A stretch of DNA of 64,000 bases. Origin: Streptomyces venezuelae ATCC 10712. Its GTDB lineage: Bacteria; Actinomycetota; Actinomycetes; Streptomycetales; Streptomycetaceae. Both the position numbers and the translations under genes were made by a program. Positions 35,743 to 44,134 of the stretch are shown one piece after another (positions within the stretch are counted from its first letter, which is position 1; each line of letters begins with the position of its first letter). The notes under the pieces are model-generated. The model searched no databases. It saw only the letters and a list, made by a program, of their open reading frames with translations, and was not told the DNA's origin. The DNA is taken from assembly GCF_008639165.1 (NCBI RefSeq), contig NZ_CP029197.1:2666001-2730000 (forward strand), in the 5' to 3' direction.

Positions 35743-37325
35743 CAGACGTTCCAGCCCTTCTCGGCCTCGGGGCCGTTGCGGGGGTCGGTGTGGCGGGCGA
35801 TGTCGTGCTCGTGGACCTGCTGGAACAGCGGACCGAGGTCGCCGGAGGAGTCGACCGCGCGCATCAGCGCGCCGTAGATCTCGTCGAACGCGGCGGCGAT
35901 GTCCTTCTCCAGCGGGAACTCGGAGTCGGAGCGCTCGGCGAGGATGCGGAAGGTGTTCGCGACGCTGGTGAGGGCGTCGGGGAGGTTCTCGACCATGGCG
36001 AGGATCTCCATGGCGTTGTCGGGCTCGTAGGTGCGGGCCGCGTTCTCCATCTCGGCGGCGGCCTCCTCGAACTTAAAACCGGACACGTTCACAACCTCCA
36101 CAGGCGCGGTAGGGGAAGCAGGGGTGAGGTGGAAGGGGCGTTCGGCCGTCCCGCCGATCTGCGGGGCGGCGTCGGCCAGTTCGGCGTCGATCGCCGCTTC
36201 AGCGGCCTGACGCCGCTCGCGGATCGCGGCATCACGGACGGCCTGCTGCTCCTCGGCCGTGCGCATGAGCCGCCGGTAGAGGCGGCGCCCGGGATGCTGG
36301 AGCGCGGCGATGCCGAGCTTGCGGCCGAGCGGGGTGGTCAGCATGCCGAGCGCCCCGACCGGGGCCGCGAGGAGCGCGGCGGCCAGACGACGGCCCTGCT
36401 TGCGCAGCGCGGACCGCCACAGCTGCCGTCGGGCTTCCTTGCGTACGGCGCGCTTGGCTGCGCGGGCCTGCTTCGCGGTGGCGGCGGCGCGGACCTTCCC
36501 GCGGGAAGCTTCCACCGCCTTCGCGGCCTGCCGGTCACGCACCGCTCGCGCCCGCTGCACGGCAGCGTCACGACCGGCCCGCACCCGGCCACCCAGCCCC
36601 GCACCGGCACCCCGGCCCTTCGGACCCGGCCGGCCAGAGTCCCGCCCGGCACGGTCACCAATGCCCCCACTGGTGAGGCGAGTGGAGGGGGTGTTGCGGC
36701 GGGTGTCGGCGGCGAGCCGACGCGCCGCCGTGGTCTGGGCGCGGCGCTCGGCCCGGGTCGGCGCCGAGATGCTTGCCGCCTGCCGCAGCGCTTTCACCTG
36801 CCCCAGACGCCCCGACGGCCGACCCGTACGGGCCGAGGAGGCACCCGACGCGGTCGAACCGGAGGACCGGCCCTTGCCCAGGGACGGCTTGCCGGACCGC
36901 GACGGGGAGCCGGAGCCGCCCCGCTTCGCGCCCATGCCGCTCGCGCTCCGGGTGCCGCTGGTGTTCTGTCGGGCGGTCCGGGGCGTGGGCATGGTCGTGG
37001 TTCCGGCGCGGGCGGTGGTCCTGGCGCTGCGGTTACGGACCGCGCGGCGGGCCAGGACCGTGCCGCCGACGACCGCCAGACCGGCCACCGCCGTGGCGAT
37101 ACCGGCCGGGCCGCCGGCCAGCGCGGCGGCGGCCAGACCGGACACCGCGCTGTTCGCGCCGGTCGTGGCCAGCGGCACCACCGGCCACCCACCCGCCGTG
37201 TGCTCCACCACGGGGGCTTCCTGCACCGCCGACGACGCGGCAGGCGAGGTCGCGGCCGGCGTGAGCGGAGCAGCCGAAAGCGGGGTGGAGGGGAGGGTGA
37301 CGGGCTTGGTGCTGATGTCCGTCAC
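35742..37325 (-). CDS. large basic membrane protein, SpdB2-like
   Basis: 527 residues from GTG 37325, which overlaps the stop of the next upstream gene (GTGA). An N-terminal region has one or two hydrophobic stretches (GLAAAALAGGPAGIATAVAGL). A long, strongly basic Arg/Ala/Ser-rich middle and a second hydrophobic part (LAAALLAAPVGALGMLTTPL) follow, then an acidic C-terminal domain (FEEAAAEMENAARTYEPDNAM). It resembles Spd proteins, which interact with TraB and help distribution of plasmids through septa. The assignment is by position and composition. Confidence 0.65.
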   Translation of the reverse strand: MTDISTKPVTLPSTPLSAAPLTPAATSPAASSAVQEAPVVEHTAGGWPVVPLATTGANSAVSGLAAAALAGGPAGIATAVAGLAVVGGTVLARRAVRNRSARTTARAGTTTMPTPRTARQNTSGTRSASGMGAKRGGSGSPSRSGKPSLGKGRSSGSTASGASSARTGRPSGRLGQVKALRQAASISAPTRAERRAQTTAARRLAADTRRNTPSTRLTSGGIGDRAGRDSGRPGPKGRGAGAGLGGRVRAGRDAAVQRARAVRDRQAAKAVEASRGKVRAAATAKQARAAKRAVRKEARRQLWRSALRKQGRRLAAALLAAPVGALGMLTTPLGRKLGIAALQHPGRRLYRRLMRTAEEQQAVRDAAIRERRQAAEAAIDAELADAAPQIGGTAERPFHLTPASPTAPVEVVNVSGFKFEEAAAEMENAARTYEPDNAMEILAMVENLPDALTSVANTFRILAERSDSEFPLEKDIAAAFDEIYGALMRAVDSSGDLGPLFQQVHEHDIARHTDPRNGPEAEKGWNV

Positions 37326-37555
37326 GGGGTCACCCCCTGGTCCAGGCGGTTGGCCTCCAGGGCGAAGTACAGGACGATCGCGCTCTCCATCGACGGGTAC
37401 TGGCGCACCGCGTCGAACCGAAGCTGGCTGAGGACGTCCCACCGGGTGGCCCCGGGCGGCGGGGTGTAGGTGCCGGAGAGGGTGCACGCGCTCTTCCGCT
37501 GGTTCTCCAGGGTCAGCACATACACGTGCGTGCCCTGCGGGGTGTTGCTGTGCAT
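37322..37555 (-). CDS. small AICE protein
   Basis: 77 residues from ATG 37555 (GGAGG six bases upstream). It begins MHSNTPQGTHVYVLTLEN and contains PPPGATRWDVLSQL. Compact and soluble, no known family. It lies in the transfer operon and overlaps the following gene. Confidence 0.65.
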   Translation of the reverse strand: MHSNTPQGTHVYVLTLENQRKSACTLSGTYTPPPGATRWDVLSQLRFDAVRQYPSMESAIVLYFALEANRLDQGVTP

Positions 37556-37569
37556 GGTGAACCTCCAGG

Positions 37570-37899
37570 TCAAGCAGCGAGTTGAGGGGCGTCCGCACAC
37601 GGGACACACATGCCGAGCGAGGGCGGGATGCGATACCCGGCATCCCGCCTGCAGGTGGGGCAGATCTGCCGGGCCACGTTCGCCTTGGCGAGGGCCGCCC
37701 GCCGGGCCGGAGTCATCGGCCGGACGGGAAGGGCGAGGTCGATCCGGTAGAGGAAGGCGACCAGCGGGCCGCGCCGACGGCGGGGGCGTTCGACCTGGGC
37801 CACGACCGGCTGACCACCCGGCCGCAGCCCCAGGGCGCGCAGCTGCCGGAAGGTGGCCAGACCCTCGGGGGCGAGACGCCAGCGGTAGACGGGGATCAC
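37570..37899 (-). CDS. RRQRL-motif zinc-binding protein
   Basis: 109 residues from GTG 37899. FRQLRALGLRPGGQPV near the N-terminus is a variant of the RRQRL motif known from actinomycete mobile elements, and the C-terminal CPTC...CVPC pair forms a zinc ribbon. It probably binds nucleic acid. The start overlaps the stop of the DUF2637 gene (GTGA). Confidence 0.75.
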   Translation of the reverse strand: MIPVYRWRLAPEGLATFRQLRALGLRPGGQPVVAQVERPRRRRGPLVAFLYRIDLALPVRPMTPARRAALAKANVARQICPTCRRDAGYRIPPSLGMCVPCADAPQLAA

Positions 37900-38867
37900 T
37901 GCGCGGCTCCCTCAAGCGGCCGGGCCGGGGCCTGGTCGCGGAGTTCCTGGTAGCGGGTGGAGACCCAGCCCACCGACCAGCCGCACAACTCGGCCGCCTG
38001 CCGCACCGGAACGTTGGCGTGGAAGGCGGCAGCCACCGTCTTACGGGCCTGCTCCTCACCCTGCTTCACCGGCGCAGGACCGGCGGCCAGGAGCGCGGCG
38101 CGTTCACGCTCGGCGCGCTCGGCCTGCTCACGCTGTTCACGACGGGCCCGCTCCTCGCGCTCCCGACGGTCCTTCTCGGCCCGCGCGGCAGCCTCGCGTT
38201 CACGGCGTTCACGCTCCAGCCGCTGCTGTTCACGCTCGTGTTCACGGCGTTCATGCTCGGCCCGCTCCGCCCTCTCGGCGGCCTCGGCCCGCTCAGTCTG
38301 TTCACGGGCCAGGGACGCTTCGTGCTCACGCTGTTCACGCGCCATCCGGGCCTCGAACTCCCGCTCCTCGCGAACCCGCTGTACGGCCGCGTCAGCCCGC
38401 TCAGCGGCGGCCCGCTCGCGCTCGGCCCGCTCGGTGCGTTCACGCTCCTGCAGGGCGGTGAGCGCGTCCGTGATGGCGCGGCGGTAGGCCAGGCCGGTCT
38501 CGGCCGTGACGATCAGCAGCAGCGGCGCCACCGCGTGAACCGCCACCCCGACCAGGTCCTTCTTCAAGGCGGAGTCGGCGACGTTCAGGGCCAGCGTCAT
38601 GATCCCGGTCATCCACCGCAGCGCGATGGGCCACCGGCCGCCGTGCCCGCCGAGCCGGGCCAGGACCGAGTCGAGACGGACCACGATGACGACCGCCGCG
38701 TCCACCACCAGCGGCAGAATCGGCGCCGTCCACCGCCAGTCCTCAGGGGTGTGGGCCCGCATGAGCGGGGTGACGGTCAGCACCGAGTAGAGCATCGCTC
38801 CGGACACGATCAGCCACGTACCGACCGACAGAGCACGCTCCGCTGAACGGATCTGAACACCGTTCAC
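37896..38867 (-). CDS. DUF2637 / SpdB-like membrane protein with coiled coil
   Basis: 323 residues. Four membrane helices lie in the first 135 residues (LSVGTWLIVSGAMLYSVL, APILPLVVDAAVVIVV and others). An extremely charged coiled coil of Glu/Arg/Ala repeats follows (about 145-275), then a C-terminal helix-turn-helix (VPVRQAAELCGWSVGWVSTR). DUF2637 proteins are typical of Streptomyces plasmids and AICEs and are counted as spread proteins. The HTH suggests it links the membrane to element DNA. Confidence 0.82.
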   Translation of the reverse strand: MNGVQIRSAERALSVGTWLIVSGAMLYSVLTVTPLMRAHTPEDWRWTAPILPLVVDAAVVIVVRLDSVLARLGGHGGRWPIALRWMTGIMTLALNVADSALKKDLVGVAVHAVAPLLLIVTAETGLAYRRAITDALTALQERERTERAERERAAAERADAAVQRVREEREFEARMAREQREHEASLAREQTERAEAAERAERAEHERREHEREQQRLERERREREAAARAEKDRREREERARREQREQAERAERERAALLAAGPAPVKQGEEQARKTVAAAFHANVPVRQAAELCGWSVGWVSTRYQELRDQAPARPLEGAAQ

Positions 38868-39202
38868 GACCCGACCCCCGAACCCGCCAGAACCGGCTCA
38901 ACGGCCGGGACGTTCGCGAAGCCGGTCAACTGCAACTGGGCCCCGGCGAACGTCGCGTGAACGCGCAGGACGCCGGTCCGGCCGTCGCACTGAACACGGT
39001 GAACGACCGACTTGGGGGCGATGTTCAGCGCCTCGCGCCACGCCTCGAAGGCGGCGAAGTCGTCGTGGAACGTCAGCTCCAGCCGCTCCGGGTAGATCGG
39101 CGAGACCTCCACCGTCGGCGCCGGCAGGTGCCCGAACTCCGCGCCGAGCAGCCGCAGCGCGAGCAGCGGGGCGGACAGGTCCGCCAGCGTCCGGGCCCTC
39201 AC
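38864..39202 (-). CDS. conserved AICE hypothetical protein
   Basis: 112 residues. Soluble alpha/beta composition (YPERLELTFHDDFAAFEAWREAL, then a beta-rich end), no known family. It overlaps both neighbours by four bases, so it is part of the tightly coupled transfer operon. Confidence 0.7.
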   Translation of the reverse strand: MRARTLADLSAPLLALRLLGAEFGHLPAPTVEVSPIYPERLELTFHDDFAAFEAWREALNIAPKSVVHRVQCDGRTGVLRVHATFAGAQLQLTGFANVPAVEPVLAGSGVGS

Positions 39203-39465
39203 GCCGCACCGCCCGACTGCACGGCGGTGACGCGGTTGGTGAGGCCCCGGCGGGCCGCCACGACCCGGTTGCGGGCCCGTCGGATCCGCCGCTCGTCCAG
39301 CTTGCTCACCGGACGGTCCAGCGTCTTGATCACCGCGTCGAGCAGCTCGACGTCCGCCAGGACGAGCGGCATCTCGGTCTCGATCGCGTCCAGCTCAGCG
39401 TCCGACGGCTCACCGTCGAACGACAGAGCCGCGCTGGTCACAGGGAGTGTGATGATGGACTGCAT
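39199..39465 (-). CDS. DUF6284-like protein
   Basis: 88 residues. DAELDAIETEMPLVLADVEL followed by LDAVI, then DERRIRRARNRVVAARR, fits the DUF6284 family of short actinomycete proteins often found at the start of AICE transfer operons. Helical and soluble; function unknown. AGGAAGGA precedes ATG 39465. It appears to be the first gene of the operon running to traB. Confidence 0.8.
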   Translation of the reverse strand: MQSIITLPVTSAALSFDGEPSDAELDAIETEMPLVLADVELLDAVIKTLDRPVSKLDERRIRRARNRVVAARRGLTNRVTAVQSGGAA

Positions 39466-39500
39466 GGGTGTGTTCCTTCCTGAGAGGAACGGCCCGAACG

Positions 39501-39528
39501 AGGCCCCGGTGTTCCAGCACCGGGGCCT
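39501..39528 (-). terminator. strong hairpin in the leader of the transfer operon
   Basis: Perfect 11-bp stem AGGCCCCGGTG / CACCGGGGCCT with a 6-base loop, 36 bases upstream of the DUF6284 gene. No T run. It could end an upstream transcript or act as an attenuator for the operon. Confidence 0.7.
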
Positions 39529-40059
39529 CTCGCCGTTGGAACCATCCGGCTCCCCTCAACCCCGCCCGTACGGAACCCGCGAACGGGGCAGGACGGGCAG
39601 GGGAGGCAACCGGCCGCAGCCGTGAGCTGCGGAGGTCAGGAGACGCGGTGGGCGCGGCCGGCGTGCCGGTCCAGCACGAGCGGCGCCCAGGTACTTCGTC
39701 GGTACATCGAGACCCCCTCAGGTCGGCTGGACGAGAACAAGCACTGCAAGGGGGACCCGTGTCCCCACTCTCCGGCCGTTGCTCGCGGTCGCCGGGCCAC
39801 CTCGCCAGTACGGGCCGAAACCCTGTTCCACCTGGCCTTTAGCGGGATTGCAGCGTCCCCGCCCTCTGCTCGTGGGCAGCACCCCTCACCGGACCGGAAT
39901 CCGATGAGGTACATGTGTTACCTGTTCCTCATCATGGGGAGGAGGATTCGCATCGTCAAGTCCCTTGGTTCTTTGGGGCTTCGCGAGTCCGCTCCGCTTG
40001 ATGCCTCAAGCGTGGCCTGAACAGGGCAGACGCTGGACTCCGTGGATGTACGGCTCCGA
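39529..40059. other. gene-poor region in the element
   Basis: Open frames exist on both strands (for example 39622-40020 forward), but none has a good Shine-Dalgarno or a recognisable protein. The region separates the leftward transfer operon from the rightward control genes, and is expected to contain the promoter of the transfer operon. Confidence 0.4.
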
Positions 40060-40097
40060 GACGACTCGCTACGGTGAAAGTCGTCCCAAGTCGTCCC
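40060..40097 (+). promoter_or_regulatory. putative promoter-operator of the XRE gene
   Basis: GACGACT (40060-40066) and AGTCGTC (40079-40085) form an inverted repeat around a -10-like TACGGT (40070-40075). A second AGTCGTCCC copy follows ten bases after the first (40089). The layout suits a repressor blocking its own promoter. Confidence 0.5.
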
Positions 40098-40116
40098 GCT
40101 GGGGGGAGAGCACGAC

Positions 40117-40887
40117 ATGGCCAATGAACGGCTGCGCGGCGCCATCATCGAGAGCGGCCTGACCCTAGATCAGGTCGCGGAGCGGCTCGGGATCTCCGCC
40201 AAGACGGTGGAGCGCTGGATCAACGAGCCCAAGCGTCAGCCGTACCGCCGCTTCAAGTACGCCGCGGCCTCGCTCCTCCAGCGTGAGATGTCGTACCTGT
40301 GGCCGGAGGAGCGGACGTCGGCCGAGGTCACCGAAGCGGGTGGCGCGGAACTGGTCAAGCTCTACCCACACCGATCCGTCGTACCGAATCGGCTCTGGCC
40401 GCAGCTCTACGCGGGGGCGACGCGGCAGTTCGACGTCCTCGTGTACTCAGGGTTCTGGCTCACCGAGGACGCGGCCTTCCACCAGGTGGTCAAGGAGAAG
40501 TCGGCGGCCGGCGTCCCGGTCCGCTTCATGCTCGGGGACCCCGACTCGGCGGCCGTCGCCGTCCGTGGAACCGACGAAGGCATCGGTGGTGCGATGGCGA
40601 GCAAGATTCGCAACGCGCTGATCAACTACGCGCCGTTATTCGGGCTGCCGGGCGTCGAGTTCCGGCTCCACGCCACCACGCTCTACAACTCCATCTATCG
40701 GGCTGACGACGAGATGCTCGCAAACGGCCACCTGTACGGCGTGGGCGCGTACATGGCTCCGGTGCTCCACATCCAGCGCGTCCCCGGGGGCGAGCTGTTC
40801 GACGCCTACGCTGAGAGCGTCGAGCGGGTCTGGGAGAGCGCCCGGCGTATCTCCTCGCCCACGGACCTCGGAGGTTCAGACGCATGA
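40117..40887 (+). CDS. XRE-family regulator with DUF5919-like C-terminal domain
   Basis: 256 residues. An N-terminal helix-turn-helix (LTLDQVAERLGISAKTVERW) is followed by a domain with VLVYSGFWLTED and a terminal RLHATTLYNSIYRADDEM motif, which resembles phospholipase-D-like (HxK-type) folds, here probably catalytically dead. GGGGGAG precedes ATG 40117. The stop overlaps the NUDIX gene (ATGA). It probably controls the element's transfer or excision genes and its own promoter. Confidence 0.82.
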   Translation: MANERLRGAIIESGLTLDQVAERLGISAKTVERWINEPKRQPYRRFKYAAASLLQREMSYLWPEERTSAEVTEAGGAELVKLYPHRSVVPNRLWPQLYAGATRQFDVLVYSGFWLTEDAAFHQVVKEKSAAGVPVRFMLGDPDSAAVAVRGTDEGIGGAMASKIRNALINYAPLFGLPGVEFRLHATTLYNSIYRADDEMLANGHLYGVGAYMAPVLHIQRVPGGELFDAYAESVERVWESARRISSPTDLGGSDA

Positions 40888-41357
40888 GCCGGATCGACTA
40901 CTTCCGCGACCCGAAGGCTCCCAGGGCTAACTCGGTGGTGCCTTCGGTCACGGTCGTCGTGCGTGACGGTGACGGGCGGCTACTGCTGATCCACAAGACC
41001 GACAACGGCCTGTGGGCGCTGCCCGGGGGTGGCCACGACATCGGCGAGCGCATCGGCGATACGGCCGTGCGCGAGGTCGTGGAGGAGACCGGGATCGAGG
41101 TAGAGGTGGAGAGCATCGTCGGGCTCTACACCGACCCTGAACACGTCCTCGCGTACGACGACGGCGAGGTCCGACAGCAGTTCTCGATCTGCTTCCGAGC
41201 CCACCCGGTCGGTGGCTCCCTCCGCACGAGCAGCGAATCGAAAGAGGTCCGCTGGGTTGACCCAGCGGACCTCGACGACTTGGACATCCACCCGTCCATG
41301 CGGCTGCGCATCCGGCACGGCCTGGACGAGTCGGGCCGGGAGCCCTACATCGGCTGA
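40884..41357 (+). CDS. NUDIX hydrolase, possible Pif-like exclusion factor
   Basis: 157 residues with a complete Nudix box (G-x5-E-x7-REVVEETGI, in the segment starting GGHDIGERIGD). It hydrolyses a nucleoside diphosphate linked to another moiety. In the AICE pSAM2 the NUDIX protein Pif prevents redundant transfer between donor cells; the position in the control block supports a similar role. It is translationally coupled to the XRE gene. Its last 13 bases overlap the end of the HD gene on the opposite strand. Confidence 0.85.
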   Translation: MSRIDYFRDPKAPRANSVVPSVTVVVRDGDGRLLLIHKTDNGLWALPGGGHDIGERIGDTAVREVVEETGIEVEVESIVGLYTDPEHVLAYDDGEVRQQFSICFRAHPVGGSLRTSSESKEVRWVDPADLDDLDIHPSMRLRIRHGLDESGREPYIG

Positions 41358-41923
41358 GCGCCGGCGGCGGCTGAGGCCATCCGCCGTTCCACCCGCTCGT
41401 TGGCGGCATGGATCTCCGGCGCAGCCCGCTGGATGAACCGGCCCACGATGGTGTTCGGTCCGTACCGCTGAACGATCTCGTCCAGCCGGGCCGCCGGCGT
41501 CGTGTGCTCGCCGGTCGGCGTCGTCGTCATGTCGGACACGATGAGCGCGTCCACCAGCTCAGGCCGCTCCAACTCGAACTCGGTCTCCAGCTCACGCCGA
41601 AGCCCGCGCTCCTCGGCTTCCAGGAGCGCGCAGGAGTGATGGGCCACGAGCCGGACGACCCGCTCGTCGGCCCCTTCCTGGTCACGAAGGAACCGTGCCC
41701 CGTCGAGCGGGTGGAAGCCCGTGGCGGCGATGGTGGGGGAATAGCCGACGTCGTGAAGAACGGCCGCGGCTTCCAGCAGTTCGGCGTCGGCACCGAGGAT
41801 CGGGCTGAGGGACCGGGCCCGCTTGGCAACGCCGAGGGAGTGCGACCAGCGGCGCGGCAACTGCTCGGACAACATCGTTTCGGAGAGCGCGTACGCCCAC
41901 TCGGTAAGCCCCATGAGTGCCAA
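41345..41923 (-). CDS. HD-domain hydrolase
   Basis: 192 residues from TTG 41923, eight bases after GGAGGAG in the end of the GntR gene (ATG 41914 is the alternative). The HD motif is complete: H in RRWSHSLGVAKRA, HD in AAVLHDVGYSP, a later H in VAHHSC, and D in LIVSDMTTTPTG. HD proteins are metal-dependent phosphohydrolases. HD and NUDIX genes together recur in AICE control regions. Role unknown. Confidence 0.85.
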   Translation of the reverse strand: MALMGLTEWAYALSETMLSEQLPRRWSHSLGVAKRARSLSPILGADAELLEAAAVLHDVGYSPTIAATGFHPLDGARFLRDQEGADERVVRLVAHHSCALLEAEERGLRRELETEFELERPELVDALIVSDMTTTPTGEHTTPAARLDEIVQRYGPNTIVGRFIQRAAPEIHAANERVERRMASAAAGAQPM

Positions 41924-41925
41924 GG

Positions 41926-42369
41926 CTAGGACTCCTCCGGGTCGATCGGGAGGGCGCGAACGGTTCGGCCCTTGCCGTGGACGGTGGCGAGCAGCCCGGT
42001 CCCCTCCATCTGAGCAAGGGCGCGCCGTACCGCCGTGCGGGAGACTCCGAACCGCGCGCACAGCTTCATTTCCGACGGGTAGGCGTCGCCCACCGCCAAT
42101 ACATCTTCCTTGATCAAGTCAGTCATGCGGTCGACGAGCGGTCGGATGAGCCGGGCCGAGATCCGCCATCCCGTCCCTGGAACGGAGGTGATCAGCCTCT
42201 CGGCCTCCAGGGTCTTGAGCGCACGCCGGATGGTGTTCCGGGAGACGTCATGCTTCCGCATGAGAGCAGCCTCGGACGGCAGCGCGTCCCCGTGAGAGCC
42301 TTTCTCGATGTCCTTCCGCAGCGCGGCAGCGATGATCAGATAGGTTCCGCGCGGGCTGGCCTCCGGCAC
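41926..42369 (-). CDS. GntR-family regulator with two winged helices, KorSA-like
   Basis: 147 residues from GTG 42369 (GGAGG four bases upstream); ATG 42390 is an alternative. Two GntR-type winged helices stand in tandem: LPSEAALMRKHDVSRNTIRR and YPSEMKLCARFGVSRTAVRR. No effector domain is present. In pSAM2 the GntR protein KorSA represses the activator gene pra and keeps the element integrated. A duplicated DNA-binding domain is unusual for GntR proteins. Confidence 0.85.
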   Translation of the reverse strand: MPEASPRGTYLIIAAALRKDIEKGSHGDALPSEAALMRKHDVSRNTIRRALKTLEAERLITSVPGTGWRISARLIRPLVDRMTDLIKEDVLAVGDAYPSEMKLCARFGVSRTAVRRALAQMEGTGLLATVHGKGRTVRALPIDPEES

Positions 42370-42436
42370 GGCACCTCCTTCCGAGAGCATTGACTGCTGC
42401 CAGGGTCGCATGAGGCGCCGGCGAAGAGAGCATCAC

Positions 42437-42451
42437 CTACCCACTTGGTAG
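42437..42451. promoter_or_regulatory. putative GntR/KorSA operator
   Basis: CTACC-CACTT-GGTAG inverted repeat 68 bases upstream of the GntR start. It overlaps a -10-like TAGGTG on the reverse strand. It would be an autoregulatory site. Confidence 0.4.
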
Positions 42452-42465
42452 CCGTGCCTGCCATC

Positions 42466-43869
42466 CTAAGGTTCCATTACGATTCCATCGAGCACGTGCG
42501 CTGGCGAGATGAATGCCAAAGGCATCACTTCCCGCAAAACCTGCACGGCGTAACCCCTGTGAACCGACGAAGCAAGCTCCTCCAGCTGCGGGCGGAGATT
42601 CTCCATTCCTTCAATAAAGAGAGTGGGCAAGGTTCCTTGCGGATGCCGCCTAACTTGGCTACGCCTGCCAGCAACTTCAGCCTTCTGGAAATGCTCTTTA
42701 GCATCCCCCCCTACCTTCTCTGTGGTCACAATCACCGGGTGCCTAGGCTGCACCAAGCCGACCTTCGCAGCGAATGAGTACGCCTCGCGAAGGCTAAATT
42801 CTTTATCCTTCAACTCAAACAGAATCACCTCTCCATTGATATCCGCAATGCAGTCCATCTCGTCACCGCCGGTAGAGTATTCCATCATGATTCGATCCTC
42901 CGGGACCCCCAAGTTGCGAAGTTCTTCAGTAAGTAGGACCGACATCCACGTGCTCTTATCTAGCAACTCTCTACCGAGGTCTGTGATAGCGACTGCCTCC
43001 TCTATACGCTCATCCTCCAATTTTCGCCCGCAGCCACAACGAACCCCTTTCTGGGACATCTCCCGAACAATCTCAGCATCAGCAAATCTGGCCATCTGTT
43101 GCTGATTCTTCGCACAGACAACCGCATACTCAGAGCTGATCAGGCCGCACTCCTGAAGGGCTGTCAAATGCCCATCAACATCGTCCACCTTGTCACGCTT
43201 CAGCTGCTTCTCGATATCCGCAAGAATCAGCCCGCCAGGCGCAGACTTGATAAGGGTCGCAAGAACACGCGACTGCTTTTCCGCGAGGAGCTGCGAGGCG
43301 GAAACTTTCGCAGAGGTAATCTCTAGAGACTCCTGCCTACCCTCCTGCTTCAGCTCCATAAATTGCCTAGCTTGAAACTCCCATTTCTTCAGGGATGCCC
43401 CACAGGCACCTTCTACGGCATCAATAAACTCGGAAACGTCGGGAATTCCTCGCGCTCCAGAGAGGGCGTAGAGGTAGAGGTGCCCTGGAGCTGAAGGAAT
43501 CACCTCTTCGGTTGCCTCCAAGTCTTCACCCAGGACCCACGTGCGAGATTGATCTCGACGCCTCCGAAATGCGAGGATAAAAACCTCGCCACCTCTTCTA
43601 AAGATCTCTGCCTTAGAGATAGAAGTGACGCGACCAAGTTGATCAGGGCCTATTGATACCTCTCCCGGCGATGAGAGGCCAAGAGCGCTCGCCATAGCCT
43701 CTCTGGAAGAAGCAAGGGCACGCACATAGGAGGCCGGAAGGGCATGGACTATCATCCAGAACTTATCGGCCTGCTCTGCATCAAGGTTGGCTCGCCAGAC
43801 AGAGAGTTTCAGCATGACCGTAGTGTCGCTGCTCGCCTCAGCAAGGGCCACCGTTTTGAAGATTTTCAT
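42466..43869 (-). CDS. low-GC cargo protein with winged helix and PD-(D/E)XK-like motif
   Basis: 467 residues from ATG 43869. Three parts can be seen: an alpha/beta N-terminal region (1-180) of no known family; a winged-helix-like segment (about 192-250, VLATLIKSAPGGLILADIEK) with a short CGCGRK motif at 278; and a C-terminal domain with D339 of MDCIADINGE and E352-x-K354 (VILFELKDKEF), the layout of a PD-(D/E)XK nuclease site. Base composition is visibly lower in G/C than all other element genes. It lies between the regulator and attR, the usual cargo position. A restriction-like or defence role is plausible but unproven. Confidence 0.7.
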   Translation of the reverse strand: MKIFKTVALAEASSDTTVMLKLSVWRANLDAEQADKFWMIVHALPASYVRALASSREAMASALGLSSPGEVSIGPDQLGRVTSISKAEIFRRGGEVFILAFRRRRDQSRTWVLGEDLEATEEVIPSAPGHLYLYALSGARGIPDVSEFIDAVEGACGASLKKWEFQARQFMELKQEGRQESLEITSAKVSASQLLAEKQSRVLATLIKSAPGGLILADIEKQLKRDKVDDVDGHLTALQECGLISSEYAVVCAKNQQQMARFADAEIVREMSQKGVRCGCGRKLEDERIEEAVAITDLGRELLDKSTWMSVLLTEELRNLGVPEDRIMMEYSTGGDEMDCIADINGEVILFELKDKEFSLREAYSFAAKVGLVQPRHPVIVTTEKVGGDAKEHFQKAEVAGRRSQVRRHPQGTLPTLFIEGMENLRPQLEELASSVHRGYAVQVLREVMPLAFISPAHVLDGIVMEP

Positions 43870-44134
43870 GCCTTCCGCCTCACCCTCAGCCGATGCATGT
43901 ACGGCATCACCCCAGGGGTCATGTGCCCATGGCGTGAGGCAAGTTGGCCGACTGAGGCACAAGGCCGGCCGACTGGAAGCATGAAGCTCTCATCCCCGAG
44001 TCGAACGAGCCATGCCCAACTAGAGAACGGAATCGAAGCCTCCGGTAAATACACGAGAAGAGATCACCGGCGCCGCCCGCGAACAGGGGGAAGCCGCAGG
44101 TCAGCGCGCCGCGCCAAGCCGTGCGGCCCGGTCT

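Noticed and set aside
39622..40020. 132-codon forward frame inside the element
   Set aside because: No Shine-Dalgarno, no recognisable domain, and competing frames of similar length.
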